From Nitrosomonas sp. Nm33 (GTDB taxonomy: Bacteria > Pseudomonadota > Gammaproteobacteria > Burkholderiales > Nitrosomonadaceae), in NCBI RefSeq assembly GCF_900107265.1, contig NZ_FNPJ01000030.1, positions 1 to 33,905 on the forward strand: 33,905 nucleotides of DNA, written 5' to 3'. Position numbers and translations under genes: made by a program. Of this stretch, positions 24,994-33,905 are shown piece by piece; the first letter of the stretch is position 1; every line of letters starts with the position of its first letter. The notes beneath the pieces are model-generated. The model was not told the DNA's origin. It did no database searches and saw nothing but the letters and a program-made list of their open reading frames with translations.

Positions 24994-27858
24994 GTGCTTA
25001 CAGCCGACAGTGAAAATTTAAGCCCAGCGCTGCAAAAGGATTTTTCTGAGATTCCCTCAGCGATGGGTTTGCTGCAATACGCACAATACAAAGTGATTCG
25101 CCGTAATGGTGCGGTGGTTGCTTTTGAGCCCAGCAAGATTTCTGTTGCCATGACCAAAGCTTTTATCGCGGTGGAAGGCGGGCAGGGGGCTGCGTCTGCG
25201 CGGGTGCGTGAAGTGGTGGCACGGTTGACTCAGGATGTAGTGGGTGCACTGACACGACGCCAGCCTGAAGGGGGCACGTTTCATATTGAGGATATTCAAG
25301 ATCAAGTTGAACTGGCGCTGATGCGTTCGGGCGAACATGATGTGGCGCGTTCTTATGTGCTGTATCGTGAGGAGCGCGCGCGTGAACGAGCAAAACAGCA
25401 AGAAAAGCTGGCTGCGGAGAAACAGGCTCCAGTTTTGCATGTATTGGAAAATGGTCGCAGGATTCCTCTCGATATTGCGCGACTGACAGCGCTGGTAGAA
25501 GCAACTTGTGCGGATCTCGGTGAGGCAGTAGATAGCACATTGATCCTTAAATCAACGCTAAGGGATTTATATGATGGCGTGCCAGCAGAAGAAGTCAGAA
25601 AGTCGCTCATTTTGTCGGCACGTTCCTTGATAGAAAAAGATCCCGCTTATAGTTACGTTACGGCGAGGTTGCTATTACACACGATCCGCTTTGAGGTGCT
25701 AGGAGAGGATGTCGCACAAAACGAGATGAAAACTCGTTACGCCGAATATTTTCCAGGCTTTATCAAACGAGGTATCGAGGCAGGATTGCTGGATGAGCGA
25801 CTGGCACAATTCGATTTGGCACGTTTGGCAGAAGTGCTGGATGCAGATCGTGATTTGCAGTTTGGCTATCTGGGTTTGCAGACGCTGTATGATCGCTATT
25901 TTTTGCATGTCAATGAAAAGCGGATCGAGCTGCCGCAGGCTTTTTTCATGCGGGTAGCCATGGGGCTTGCACTTAATGAGATTGATCGTGAGGTGCGTGC
26001 CATCGAGTTCTATCATGTGCTATCAAAATTTGATTTCATGAGCTCGACGCCGACGTTGTTCAATTCGGGTACGTGTCGTCCGCAGCTCTCTTCGTGTTAC
26101 CTGACTACCGTACCAGATAGTCTGGATAGCATTTATGAAGCCATTAAGGAAAACGCCCTGCTTTCAAAGTTTGCAGGTGGACTGGGTAACGACTGGACTC
26201 CGGTGCGGGCGATGGGGGCGCGCATCAAGGGAACCAATGGCAAATCACAAGGTGTAGTTCCTTTTCTCAAAGTAGTCTCTGATACTGCTGTGGCAGTCAA
26301 TCAAGGCGGCAAACGTAAGGGGGCGGTATGCGCCTATCTGGAATGCTGGCACCTTGATGTCGAGGAGTTTTTGGAGCTTCGTAAGAACACCGGTGATGAT
26401 CGCCGTCGTACGCATGATATGAATACCGCGATCTGGGTGCCCGATTTGTTCATGAAAAGGGTGATGGAAGGGAGTGACTGGACACTGTTTTCCCCTTCGG
26501 ATGTGCCAGATCTCCATGACAAGTATGGCAAAGTATTTGAGCAGGCTTATCTTGCTTACGAAAAGAAAGCGATGGAGGGTGAAATTGCCTTGCATAGGAA
26601 GATCCCTGCCCAGCAATTATGGCGGAAAATGCTGACTATGCTGTTCGAGACAGGGCATCCGTGGATTACCTTTAAGGATCCATGCAATATACGCTCCCCT
26701 CAAAATCATGTCGGTGTGGTGCATAGTTCCAACCTTTGTACTGAAATCACGTTGAATACCAACGAGCAGGAAATTGCTGTCTGCAATCTGGGATCGATCA
26801 ATTTACTGGCGCACATCAACGATGGCAAGCTCGATATGGATAAACTCAAGCGTACCATTAACACAGCGATGCGTATGCTTGATAATGTGATCGATATCAA
26901 TTTCTATGCAGTTGCAAAAGCACGTAATGCCAATCTGAGGCATCGACCGGTTGGACTTGGTATCATGGGATTTCAGGATTGTCTGCATAAGCTTGGCATT
27001 CCTTATTCTTCTGAAGAAGCGGTAGAGTTTGCAGACCGATCAACGGAGGCCATCGCCTATTATGCTTATTGGTCCTCCACCGAATTAGCAGAAGAGCGCG
27101 GCTGTTACGCTTCCTATCGTGGCAGTTTGTGGGATCGTGGGATTTTACCTCAGGATTCCCTTGAGCTATTGCGCGAAGAACGTGGTGATTATGTTGAGGT
27201 AGATACTTCAGCCACTCTGCAGTGGGATAAGCTTCGTGCACGCATCAAGAAGCATGGCATGAGAAATTCAAATTGCCTGGCGATTGCACCTACTGCGACG
27301 ATTTCCAATATCGTTGGTATTTCAGCGAGCATCGAGCCTACATATCAGAATCTATACGTTAAATCCAATTTGTCTGGAGAGTTTACGATCGCCAATAAAT
27401 GGCTGGTCAATGATCTGAAGAAAAGTGATCTTTGGGATGAAGTGATGATTGCTGATCTCAAGTATTACGATGGCGCTATTGGCAGAATAGACAGAATACC
27501 TGCAAATATCCGCAACATGTATGCTACTGCTTTCGAAATGGATCCTCGCTGGTTGGTTGAGGCGGCTGCCAGACGGCAGAAATGGATCGATCAAGCGCAA
27601 TCCCTCAATATCTATATGGGGGGCGTCTCTGGCAAGAAGCTCGATGAGGTTTATAAGCTTGCCTGGTTACGAGGACTCAAGACAACCTACTATTTGCGTT
27701 CATTAGGCGCAACGACAGCAGAAAAATCTACAGTACACACCGGTGTACTTAATGCCGTACCAGCCAGTGGCGGCGTAGTTGCAGCAAGCGCTCAGCAGAT
27801 AACGACGGAAATCAAATATTGTGCAATTGATGATCCTGGATGTGAATCGTGTCAATGA
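24994..27858 (+). CDS. nrdA: Ribonucleoside-diphosphate reductase alpha subunit (class Ia)
   Basis: Catalytic subunit of aerobic ribonucleotide reductase, making dNDPs from NDPs. An ATP-cone occupies ~32-125 (K-V-I-R-R-N-G-A-V-V-A-F start). A second cone-like stretch begins near 148 (V-L-E-N-G-R-R-I-P-L). Active-site residues are Cys368 in Q-L-S-S-C-Y-L and Asn580, Cys582 and Glu584 in S-N-L-C-T-E-I. The radical-transfer tyrosine pair is in T-T-Y-Y-L-R-S-L-G. The tail thiols Cys950 and Cys953 lie in P-G-C-E-S-C-Q. The length of 954 aa exceeds E. coli NrdA (761), mainly at the front. The start is GTG 24994; the first in-frame ATG (residue 24) is close enough to the cone to be an alternative. 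nrdB follows 46 bases later. Confidence 0.95.
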   Translation: MLTADSENLSPALQKDFSEIPSAMGLLQYAQYKVIRRNGAVVAFEPSKISVAMTKAFIAVEGGQGAASARVREVVARLTQDVVGALTRRQPEGGTFHIEDIQDQVELALMRSGEHDVARSYVLYREERARERAKQQEKLAAEKQAPVLHVLENGRRIPLDIARLTALVEATCADLGEAVDSTLILKSTLRDLYDGVPAEEVRKSLILSARSLIEKDPAYSYVTARLLLHTIRFEVLGEDVAQNEMKTRYAEYFPGFIKRGIEAGLLDERLAQFDLARLAEVLDADRDLQFGYLGLQTLYDRYFLHVNEKRIELPQAFFMRVAMGLALNEIDREVRAIEFYHVLSKFDFMSSTPTLFNSGTCRPQLSSCYLTTVPDSLDSIYEAIKENALLSKFAGGLGNDWTPVRAMGARIKGTNGKSQGVVPFLKVVSDTAVAVNQGGKRKGAVCAYLECWHLDVEEFLELRKNTGDDRRRTHDMNTAIWVPDLFMKRVMEGSDWTLFSPSDVPDLHDKYGKVFEQAYLAYEKKAMEGEIALHRKIPAQQLWRKMLTMLFETGHPWITFKDPCNIRSPQNHVGVVHSSNLCTEITLNTNEQEIAVCNLGSINLLAHINDGKLDMDKLKRTINTAMRMLDNVIDINFYAVAKARNANLRHRPVGLGIMGFQDCLHKLGIPYSSEEAVEFADRSTEAIAYYAYWSSTELAEERGCYASYRGSLWDRGILPQDSLELLREERGDYVEVDTSATLQWDKLRARIKKHGMRNSNCLAIAPTATISNIVGISASIEPTYQNLYVKSNLSGEFTIANKWLVNDLKKSDLWDEVMIADLKYYDGAIGRIDRIPANIRNMYATAFEMDPRWLVEAAARRQKWIDQAQSLNIYMGGVSGKKLDEVYKLAWLRGLKTTYYLRSLGATTAEKSTVHTGVLNAVPASGGVVAASAQQITTEIKYCAIDDPGCESCQ

Positions 27859-27904
27859 TAATGAATGTAGCAGTACAACTATATAAAGGTAAGGAGGAAA
27901 GAAA

Positions 27905-29083
27905 ATGTTGACATTTGATGATGAACCACTGCAACCTGAAAGCCTCCCCAAAAAAGGCCTGTTAAGCGGAATATCCGATTCAGTTTTGTATTCCCCTGCT
28001 GCAAGCAATACAGCGACAGAACGCCACATTGATCCATCGAATGAAAATTCGATAAAAGATAACCATCGTCGCGTCTCCGTAGAAGATAAGCGCATTATTA
28101 ATTGCAAGTCAGATGTGAATCAACTGGTTCCGTTCAAGTATAAATGGGCATGGGAAAAATATTTGGCGGCTTGCGCTAATCACTGGATGCCGCAGGAAAT
28201 CAATATGAGTCGTGATATCGCGCTCTGGAAAGATCCTAATGGATTGACTGAAGATGAGCGCCGTCTGGTCAAGCGCAATCTTGGTTTTTTTGTAACAGCC
28301 GACTCATTGGCAGCAAATAATATTGTGCTGGGCACTTATCGTCATATCACTAACCCTGAGTGTCGTCAATATCTTTTGCGCCAGGCTTTCGAGGAAGCCA
28401 TTCATACCCATGCTTATCAATATATTGTTGAATCACTCGGACTGGATGAAGGTGAAATCTTTAATGCGTATCATGAAATTGAATCGATTCGCGATAAGGA
28501 TGAATTTTTGATTCCTTTCATCGATACATTGACCGATCCAAAATTTAAAACAGGCACATTAGAAACTGATCAGCAGTTGCTGAAAAGCTTGATTGTATTT
28601 GCCTGCATCATGGAAGGGCTGTTTTTCTATGTAGGATTCACGCAAATTCTGGCACTGGGTAGGCAGAATAAAATGACGGGTGCTGCTGAACAATATCAGT
28701 ATATTTTGCGTGATGAATCCATGCATTGCAATTTTGGCATTGATGTCATCAATCAGATCAAGCTGGAAAACCCCCATCTCTGGACTAAAGCATTCCGCGA
28801 GGAAATTAGCACTTTGATGCAGAAAGCAGTAGAGCTTGAATACCGCTATGCAGAAGATACGATGCCCCGTGGTGTATTGGGATTCAATGCATCAATGTTC
28901 AAAGAATATTTGCGTTTTATTGCAAACCGTCGATGCCAACAAATTGGCCTTGATATTCTTTTCTCAGATGCAAGTAACCCATTTCCCTGGATGTCGGAAA
29001 TGATTGATCTAAAGAAAGAAAAGAACTTTTTTGAGACACGCGTCATTGAATATCAGACGGGTGGCGTATTGAGCTGGGATTAG
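27905..29083 (+). CDS. nrdB: Ribonucleoside-diphosphate reductase beta subunit
   Basis: Radical-generating subunit of class Ia ribonucleotide reductase. The di-iron and tyrosyl site matches E. coli R2. Glu164, His167 and Tyr171 in [10 protein letters not shown] correspond to Glu115, His118 and Tyr122. Asp133 is in T-A-D-S-L-A-A-N-N, and later ligands are in I-M-E-G-L-F-F-Y and D-E-S-M-H-C-N-F-G. The radical tyrosine is present, so this is not a tyrosine-free class Ic protein. The first ~60 residues are a polar extension of low complexity. A strong AAGGAGG precedes the ATG. The length of 392 aa is near the norm. Confidence 0.96.
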   Translation: MLTFDDEPLQPESLPKKGLLSGISDSVLYSPAASNTATERHIDPSNENSIKDNHRRVSVEDKRIINCKSDVNQLVPFKYKWAWEKYLAACANHWMPQEINMSRDIALWKDPNGLTEDERRLVKRNLGFFVTADSLAANNIVLGTYRHITNPECRQYLLRQAFEEAIHTHAYQYIVESLGLDEGEIFNAYHEIESIRDKDEFLIPFIDTLTDPKFKTGTLETDQQLLKSLIVFACIMEGLFFYVGFTQILALGRQNKMTGAAEQYQYILRDESMHCNFGIDVINQIKLENPHLWTKAFREEISTLMQKAVELEYRYAEDTMPRGVLGFNASMFKEYLRFIANRRCQQIGLDILFSDASNPFPWMSEMIDLKKEKNFFETRVIEYQTGGVLSWD

Positions 29084-29089
29084 CATTGG

Positions 29090-29113
29090 CAGCAAATTTA
29101 CTTTTATTTGCTG
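29090..29113 (+). terminator. Hairpin at the end of nrdAB
   Basis: CAGCAAAT (29090-29097) and ATTTGCTG (29106-29113) form a perfect 8-bp stem with an 8-base T-rich loop, 6 bases after the nrdB stop. The following tract (GATAGTTCTTTTG) is only partly T-rich, so this is a probable but not ideal terminator. Bases 29114-29329 hold no gene that I can see. Confidence 0.5.
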
Positions 29114-29329
29114 GATAGTTCTTTTGAAATTTAAGGCCCTATAAATTAGGGGTTCATTAACAATCTAGGAGTAAGCGCGAAAGCAATGATGTAGCACTTG
29201 TCTGCAAGATACAGCTAACTGAGTTATTCGACAGTAATCTCAGGAAATAAGGCTCCGTATCATGCAGGCATGATCAATCTGAATTTTCAGAGATATTGAT
29301 CGTTTTGAAAATTAAGGATGCAATTACTC

Positions 29330-30721
29330 ATGCTAAGAAAAAGAATCTTATCAAACCTCATATTTATACTCACGACCAATATAATACTGGCTTCCTTATC
29401 CATTGCGGCAGAAGCACAGCAAACTTTAGCAAATAATCAAAATACTTCCACCTCTGAAATAAAGCAAGTTTCTGCCCGTTCACATAAGCATTTAGATGAT
29501 TTATGGGTACGTATACGTAGGGGGTTTACCCTCGCTGATATGCGAAGCCAGGAAGTACGCCATAACGAGAATCATTTTACCCGTCATCAAAAAGATATTG
29601 ATCATATCGTGGAGCAAAGCAGGCGCTATTTGTTTCATATTGTGGAAGAAGTGGAGCGACGTGGTATGCCAACTGAGATTGCACTTATTCCTATTGTGGA
29701 AAGCGCCTTTAATCCGCTGGCTTATTCTAGCCACCATGCTTCAGGTCTTTGGCAGCTTATTCCTTCTACAGGTAAGGCATTCGGTCTTGAACAGAACTGG
29801 TGGCATGATGAGCGGCGCGATGTCGTTGCTGCTACACGAGCTGCCTTGGACTATCTGCAGAAGCTTTATAAAATGTTTGGTGATTGGAGGCTGACGCTGG
29901 CCGCATACAATTGTGGGGAAGGCGCGCTAAAAAGATCCATAGATGAAAATCATAAAGGAAATGGACGGGTTAATTTCCGTAAACTAGAGTTACCCTCTCA
30001 AACCAAAGATCAGGTTGCCAAAATTATCGCGGTAAGAAACATTATTGCTAATCCAGAAAATTTTGGTGTCGAACTTAAACCGCTTCCTAATCGACCTTAT
30101 TTTGAGCAAGTTGAAATTAATGAACATATTGATGTGAAGCTGGCAGCTGAACTTGCCGATGTGCCAGAAAATGAATTCACCGCACTTAATCCAGCCCATC
30201 GTAGACCTATCATCAGAATTGATGATTCACCCCGTGCTCTTTTGTTGCCGGTTAATAAAGTAAAAACCTTCGTAACTAATCTCGAAAATTACGATAAGTC
30301 ACTTGTTTCTTGGCGAGTTTATCGGATAAAAAAAGCCAAAACTGTTGAAGATTTGTCAAGAAAATACGGGGTCACTGTAACCGAACTTGCAGAGATCAAT
30401 GGTATTGCCGAAAATGGTACTGTGAGAAAGGGGCAAATTTTATTAGTTCCTCGCGATAAGAAGAAAAGCAGAGGAGATGATTATCTGGCACAAAATAGCG
30501 AAAATGATAAGCGTAATGCTTCCTCGTTATTGGATAATCAGATTACCTATGTAGTCAGGAAAGGCGATACGTTATACGATATTGCCAGGCGCTATGGCAT
30601 CGGTATAAAAGAAATCAAATCATGGAATGGCAATACTGAGCGCCTTTCCATTGGTCAGGAACTTACTCTCAGACTGATTAACTTAAATAAAATTTATTTA
30701 ACTGAAAATTCTTATGAGTAA
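29330..30721 (+). CDS. mltD: Membrane-bound lytic murein transglycosylase D with LysM repeats
   Basis: Cuts peptidoglycan glycan strands, leaving 1,6-anhydro-muramyl ends. A signal peptide spans 1-29 (likely cut after A-E-A), with no lipobox, so it is not a lipoprotein like E. coli MltD. The SLT domain covers ~100-230, with catalytic Glu124 in I-P-I-V-E-S-A-F-N-P, then S-G-L-W-Q-L-I-P and A-A-Y-N-C-G-E-G. Two LysM peptidoglycan-binding repeats lie near 327-370 and 408-452. The second has the classic Y-V-V-R-K-G-D-T-L-Y-D-I-A start. ATG 29330 is preferred, since AAGGA sits 11 bases ahead; ATG 29318 directly abuts it. It is convergent with the aminopeptidase, with 12 bases between. Confidence 0.92.
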   Translation: MLRKRILSNLIFILTTNIILASLSIAAEAQQTLANNQNTSTSEIKQVSARSHKHLDDLWVRIRRGFTLADMRSQEVRHNENHFTRHQKDIDHIVEQSRRYLFHIVEEVERRGMPTEIALIPIVESAFNPLAYSSHHASGLWQLIPSTGKAFGLEQNWWHDERRDVVAATRAALDYLQKLYKMFGDWRLTLAAYNCGEGALKRSIDENHKGNGRVNFRKLELPSQTKDQVAKIIAVRNIIANPENFGVELKPLPNRPYFEQVEINEHIDVKLAAELADVPENEFTALNPAHRRPIIRIDDSPRALLLPVNKVKTFVTNLENYDKSLVSWRVYRIKKAKTVEDLSRKYGVTVTELAEINGIAENGTVRKGQILLVPRDKKKSRGDDYLAQNSENDKRNASSLLDNQITYVVRKGDTLYDIARRYGIGIKEIKSWNGNTERLSIGQELTLRLINLNKIYLTENSYE

Positions 30722-30733
30722 AGTTAACTCCAA

Positions 30734-32197
30734 TCAGCTTGTAAGAAATTTTTGCAGAAAGGCTATTGACCAGGCAACGCCAAAACCTGTGATGTCGGTT
30801 CCAACGGCACCGAGGCCACCTTTATGATTGCATGCAGAGAGATCCATATGTAGCCAGGGCACCTCGTTGACGAATCGACTGAGGAAGCGGGCTGCCAGGA
30901 TATGATCAAAATCGCTCTCCAGCGTGCATTGTTTGATATCAGCAATTTTGCTTTCAAGATCAGCTTCGTAATCAGTATCCATAGGAAAAGCACAAATACG
31001 CTCACCACTTGATTTTCCAACAGCCAGCGCCTTCTGGATAAGATGCTCGCGATTACTGAAGATACCACTATAACGTGATCCCAGCGCGGTATAAAGACTG
31101 CCTGTTAACGTTGCAAAATCAATAATCAAATCAGGTTCTTGTTTTTCTGCCAAGGTCAGCGTGTCAGCAAGTACCAGGCGACCCTCTGCATCAGTATGGA
31201 TGATTTCTATCGTGGTACCATTTAATGCCGTAATGACATCGTTTTGCTTGTAAGCACGCGGGCTAATATGATTTTGTGCAATAGCCAACCAGCAATCGAT
31301 GTTAATGGGTAAATCGGCTCGAGTTGCCGCCAATAACACACCTAATGCAACCGCTGAGCCATTCATGTCCTCGTGCATACCATGCATGAAACGCGCAGGT
31401 TTTAAATTGTGGCCACCGGTATCGAAGCAAATGCCTTTCCCGACTAGCGCAATGGTTTTATTCGTTTTTTTTCCATTGCTTCGCTGTAAATGTACGATGG
31501 CAGCATCTTCGGTATCACTTCCCTGAGCTACCGCAACAAATGCGCCTGCACCCAGTTTGCGAAGTGTCGCTAAGTCATATTCTTCATATTTCCAATTTTC
31601 ATTATTCGCGAGCTTTTCAATTTGCTCGCGATAAGTTTTAGGTGTTAGTTCATTAGGCGGCAGCCCAGTCAGTCCGCGCGCGAGCAAGTTTCCTTCCGCC
31701 TGAGCGCGTAACAGTAAGAAATGGTCAGGGTCTTCGTATCCACACAAAACGATCGACTCGAGAGGTTTTCTCTCAGGCCTAAGTTTACGCACGGGTAAAA
31801 CTGCACCATTGATCCAAGTGACATAGACTGCTAATTTTGCCAAGAGCTGCTTTTGATGCGCACTGCCATGAACCGATAGGTGAATCTGGGTAGGTCCTTC
31901 TTCCAATAGCAATTGCAAAGCCTTGCGAACTATGGTGTGTTGCTCAAAGATAGATTTATTAAAATCCACCATCACCCAGGTACAGAGCGTACCATTTTGC
32001 AAATTGGCACAGACGGGTATTTCATTAATCTCACATAATTGCATCTCGCGTCGAAGCAGTAATGCTTTGAGCGCATATTCGCCAGGCAGACTCATTTTGC
32101 TAGGTAGTTTTTCTAGCTTGGGAAGAAGAACTAGAATGTGCGTGGCTTTAACAGATTCATCAATCGGTAAGTTATTTTGTAAAAGTGTTGCAAGCAT
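30734..32197 (-). CDS. M17 (leucyl) aminopeptidase family protein
   Basis: Cytosolic metallo-aminopeptidase removing N-terminal residues from peptides. All canonical M17 residues are present: Lys254 and Asp259 in V-G-K-G-I-C-F-D-T-G-G, catalytic Lys266 in L-K-P, Asp277 in H-E-D-M-N-G-S-A, and Asp336, Glu338 and Arg340 in H-T-D-A-E-G-R-L-V-L-A-D. The length of 487 aa is normal. The N-terminal domain (1-160) is divergent, so this may be a PepB- or PepA-like paralogue rather than PepA itself, hence no symbol. ATG 32197 follows AGGA. An upstream TTG adds five residues and is unlikely. It is divergent from thyA across 96 bases, where ATTATA (32228-32233) reads as a TATAAT -10 on the minus strand. 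Confidence 0.9.
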   Translation of the reverse strand: MLATLLQNNLPIDESVKATHILVLLPKLEKLPSKMSLPGEYALKALLLRREMQLCEINEIPVCANLQNGTLCTWVMVDFNKSIFEQHTIVRKALQLLLEEGPTQIHLSVHGSAHQKQLLAKLAVYVTWINGAVLPVRKLRPERKPLESIVLCGYEDPDHFLLLRAQAEGNLLARGLTGLPPNELTPKTYREQIEKLANNENWKYEEYDLATLRKLGAGAFVAVAQGSDTEDAAIVHLQRSNGKKTNKTIALVGKGICFDTGGHNLKPARFMHGMHEDMNGSAVALGVLLAATRADLPINIDCWLAIAQNHISPRAYKQNDVITALNGTTIEIIHTDAEGRLVLADTLTLAEKQEPDLIIDFATLTGSLYTALGSRYSGIFSNREHLIQKALAVGKSSGERICAFPMDTDYEADLESKIADIKQCTLESDFDHILAARFLSRFVNEVPWLHMDLSACNHKGGLGAVGTDITGFGVAWSIAFLQKFLTS

Positions 32198-32293
32198 CAG
32201 AATTCCTGACAATATAGTTAGCCGTATATTATATCTGCTATCCTAACGATATTTAGCATGGTTTTTTATTACCGCTTCATTTGTTAATTTTTC

Positions 32294-33088
32294 ATGCATC
32301 AATATCTTGAACTTGTGCGGCATGTGCTCGAGTACGGCCATCAGAAGTCTGATCGTACCGGTACCGGCACGCTGTCTATTTTTGGCTATCAGATGCGCTT
32401 TGATCTGGCACGGGGTTTTCCGCTGGTCACGACCAAGAAGTGTCATTTAAAATCGATTATCCACGAATTGCTATGGTTTCTGCGTGGTGATACCAACATT
32501 ACCTATCTCAGGGAAAATGGTGTCTCCATTTGGGATGAATGGGCTGATGCAAACGGTGATCTAGGTCCCATCTATGGCCATCAATGGCGCTCCTGGTCAA
32601 GCCCGGGGGAGGAGTCAATTGATCAAATCTCACAGGTTATCGAGCAAATCAGGAAAACCCCTGATTCAAGGCGGATGATTGTCTCTGCCTGGAATGTGAA
32701 TGATCTTGATAAAATGAAGCTGGCACCCTGCCATGTGTTGTTTCAGTTTTATGTCGCAAATGATAAGCTTTCCTGCCAGCTTTATCAGCGCAGCGCGGAT
32801 ATTTTTCTCGGTGTGCCTTTTAATATTGCTTCTTATGCGTTGCTGACCTTGATGATTGCGCAAGTCTGTGATTTAAAGCCAGGTGATTTTGTGCATTCGT
32901 TTGGCGATGCGCACCTTTACCTGAATCATCTTGAGCAGGCTCGGGAGCAATTAGGGCGTGAACCAAGAAAGCTGCCAACCATGAGGATCAATCCATTGGT
33001 CAGAGATATTTTTGATTTTAATTATGAAGATTTTACGCTGGATAATTACGATCCCCATCCAGCTATTAAAGCCCCGGTGGCAGTATGA
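32294..33088 (+). CDS. thyA: Thymidylate synthase
   Basis: Methylates dUMP to dTMP with methylene-tetrahydrofolate, releasing dihydrofolate. The nucleophile is Cys146 in [10 protein letters not shown]. Arg21 and the Arg126-Arg127 pair (D-S-R-R-M-I) bind the phosphate, and Asp169 and Asn177 contact dUMP. The length of 264 aa equals E. coli ThyA, and no insertion is present. No clear ribosome site precedes the ATG. The stop overlaps folA by 4 bases (ATGA). The product dihydrofolate is the substrate of the next gene. Confidence 0.98.
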   Translation: MHQYLELVRHVLEYGHQKSDRTGTGTLSIFGYQMRFDLARGFPLVTTKKCHLKSIIHELLWFLRGDTNITYLRENGVSIWDEWADANGDLGPIYGHQWRSWSSPGEESIDQISQVIEQIRKTPDSRRMIVSAWNVNDLDKMKLAPCHVLFQFYVANDKLSCQLYQRSADIFLGVPFNIASYALLTLMIAQVCDLKPGDFVHSFGDAHLYLNHLEQAREQLGREPRKLPTMRINPLVRDIFDFNYEDFTLDNYDPHPAIKAPVAV

Positions 33089-33594
33089 CATCACGCCGTT
33101 TATCCATTCTGGCTGCCATGGCCACTAACCGTGTAATCGGTCGAAATAATGCGCTTCCCTGGCATCTCTCAGCTGATCTCAAGCGCTTCAAAGCGCTTAC
33201 TATGGGGCAGATCATCATCATGGGACGGAAAACCTATGAATCGATCGGCAGGCCGTTACCAGGGCGTATCAATATCATCATCAGCAGACAGCCAGAATTT
33301 TTGATTCCGAACGCGATAGTAACCTGCTCGATTGAAGAAGCATTAGCAGCATGCATGCCTTATCAGGATAGAGAAATCTTCATCATCGGCGGCGCAGATC
33401 TTTACCAGCAGACGCTGGCGCATTGCCAGCGCCTTTATCTTACCGAGGTCCAGCAAGATTTCGAAGGAGATGCCTTTTTTCCGGAATTCGATCGTAACGA
33501 ATGGTATGAATCGTCACGTGAAATCCATAGGTTGGAAGATGGGAGCAGACTGGAATACCATTTCGTGGTGCTCGAGCGCAAAATGGCTTCATAG
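33085..33594 (+). CDS. folA: Dihydrofolate reductase
   Basis: Reduces dihydrofolate to tetrahydrofolate with NADPH and is the trimethoprim target. Typical features are A[17 protein letters not shown] (start to residue 28), the proton-donor Asp31 in [23 protein letters not shown], and the later I-I-G-G-A-D-L-Y. The length of 169 aa is normal for the chromosomal enzyme. It is coupled to thyA by a 4-base overlap, so it is a resident chromosomal gene and not a resistance cassette, despite the attC-like element behind it. Confidence 0.97.
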   Translation: MTSRRLSILAAMATNRVIGRNNALPWHLSADLKRFKALTMGQIIIMGRKTYESIGRPLPGRINIIISRQPEFLIPNAIVTCSIEEALAACMPYQDREIFIIGGADLYQQTLAHCQRLYLTEVQQDFEGDAFFPEFDRNEWYESSREIHRLEDGSRLEYHFVVLERKMAS

Positions 33595-33641
33595 AATTAG
33601 AATTGGGGGTTTGAGTAACTTAATGTTTAATTTTACTACGA

Positions 33642-33713
33642 CCCCAACGACCAAGCTGTGCGGCGCAAACGAAGCGCAGCGTAGTTTGCGTCCGAACGAG
33701 CGCCTTGTTAGCG
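33642..33713 (-). repeat. Integron attC-like recombination site
   Basis: Read on the minus strand, the element begins CGCTAAC (33713-33707) and ends GTTGGGG (33648-33642). These ends pair in six of seven positions. Inside, CGG-A-CGCAAAC pairs with GTTTGCG-CCG, leaving one extra-helical A. The loop T-A-C-G-C-T-G-C-G-C-T-T-C resembles those of many attC sites. Its 72 bases fit the usual size range. The end boxes deviate from the RYYYAAC/GTTRRRY consensus, so activity is uncertain. It lies just 6 bases after the stop of the truncated minus-strand ORF, which is how a gene cassette is built. Confidence 0.6.
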
Positions 33714-33719
33714 AGCCTT

Positions 33720-33815
33720 CTAAATTTCTGGCTTGAGCTGACCATCTCTCAATGCCTCAAGTGCATGCAACCTGCCTTCAAACTCATTTTCGCTCAAAAG
33801 ACCTTTTCTAAATAT
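33720..33815 (-). pseudogene. Truncated cassette-type ORF with SHOCT-like C-terminus
   Basis: On the minus strand a frame ends at TAG (33722-33720) and reads back through G-L-L-S-E-N-E-F-E-G-R-L-H-A-L-E-A-L-R-D-G-Q-L-K-P-E-I. It resembles the short SHOCT C-terminal module (G-x-I-T-E-E-E-F-x-x-K-x-x-x-L), found at the end of many small proteins. Continuity is lost within a few codons towards the IS630 element, where an in-frame TGA appears. The IS insertion has probably removed the front of the gene. The boundary near 33815 is approximate. Confidence 0.5.
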
Positions 33816-33849
33816 AGCCAATCACATATAAATTGATTATAATTTGTGA

Positions 33850-33905
33850 ATGACCTATCCAGTATCATTTCGCCGTAAGGTATTATCCGTTCGAGAGAAG
33901 GATGG
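33850..33905 (+). mobile_element. N-terminal start of an IS630-type transposase (partial at window edge)
   Basis: From ATG 33850 the frame reads M-T-Y-P-V-S-F-R-R-K-V-L-S-V-R-E-K-D and runs off the window. This is the typical start of IS630/Tc1-mariner transposases (M-x-Y-S-x-D-F-R-x-K-V-L), ahead of an HTH domain. A TATAAT at 33836-33841 could be its -10. IS630 elements insert at TA; the exact left end was not located, but should lie in the 33810-33830 AT-rich stretch. Only 18 codons are visible, so the family call is moderate. Confidence 0.6.

Noticed and set aside
24966-25610. Several minus-strand open frames of 60-130 codons inside nrdA.
   Set aside because: They are antisense shadows of a well-conserved gene, with no ribosome site, no recognisable motifs and skewed composition.
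33085-33594. Dihydrofolate reductase beside an attC-like site could be an integron dfr resistance cassette.
   Set aside because: It overlaps thyA by 4 bases, has normal chromosomal FolA length and motifs, and lies on the opposite strand from the attC orientation.
1-33905. CRISPR array, tRNA, rRNA, prophage or secondary-metabolite cluster.
   Set aside because: No regular spaced repeats, no cloverleaf-like sequences and no phage or biosynthetic genes were seen on either strand.

Overview
This window is ordinary betaproteobacterial chromosome that most resembles an ammonia-oxidising Nitrosomonas. The main clue is a periplasmic cytochrome P460 (5385-5990), a family best known from Nitrosomonas. 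The housekeeping gene orders are also typical: aroK-aroB-dgt, gloB/yafS-like/rnhA/dnaQ, ndk-rlmN-pilW-rodZ-ispG-hisS-yfgM-bamB-der, nrdA-nrdB and thyA-folA. The genus call is inferred from protein similarity recalled from memory. Both window edges lie in insertion-sequence genes, an IS481-type transposase tail at the left and an IS630-type transposase start at the right. This is what the ends of a draft contig broken at repeats would look like.

Layout. 1-315: transposase tail and non-coding DNA, where many betaproteobacteria carry pilMNOPQ ahead of aroK. 316-3282: shikimate-pathway genes aroK and aroB, then a dNTP triphosphohydrolase. 3373-6889: a small accessory block with a secreted ankyrin-repeat protein, a Sel1-repeat lipoprotein, a truncated nitroreductase, cytochrome P460 with a clear terminator, and a cytosolic thioredoxin-fold protein. 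6970-9787: glyoxalase II divergent from a SAM-methyltransferase-like gene, followed by RNase HI and the DNA polymerase III epsilon subunit. 9857-11242: a class III aminotransferase resembling HpnO. 11687-21105: a long co-directional block for nucleotide balance, 23S rRNA/tRNA methylation, pilus assembly, cell shape, isoprenoid synthesis, histidyl-tRNA charging, outer-membrane assembly and ribosome assembly. 21141-24578: a giant MFS/acyltransferase/acyl-ligase fusion. 24994-29083: class Ia ribonucleotide reductase behind a structured promoter and leader. 29330-33594: lytic transglycosylase, M17 aminopeptidase, thymidylate synthase and dihydrofolate reductase. 33595-33905: an integron attC-like element, a broken cassette-type ORF and the start of an IS630 transposase.

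Many genes overlap by 1-8 bases (aroB/dgt, rnhA/dnaQ, rlmN/pilW, pilW/rodZ, ispG/hisS, thyA/folA), so translational coupling is likely. nrdAB, thyA-folA, dgt and ndk together give the window a strong dNTP-metabolism content.

The observations most worth following are: (1) cytochrome P460 has the cross-linking lysine and the CxxCH heme site, but alanine where the N. europaea enzyme has the distal-pocket glutamate needed for hydroxylamine oxidation; (2) an attC-like folded site sits directly behind a truncated ORF next to folA; (3) the nrdAB promoter has a perfect inverted repeat inside its spacer and a leader hairpin with a tandem 9-base repeat. I found no CRISPR array, tRNA or rRNA, and no clearly unprecedented multigene system.
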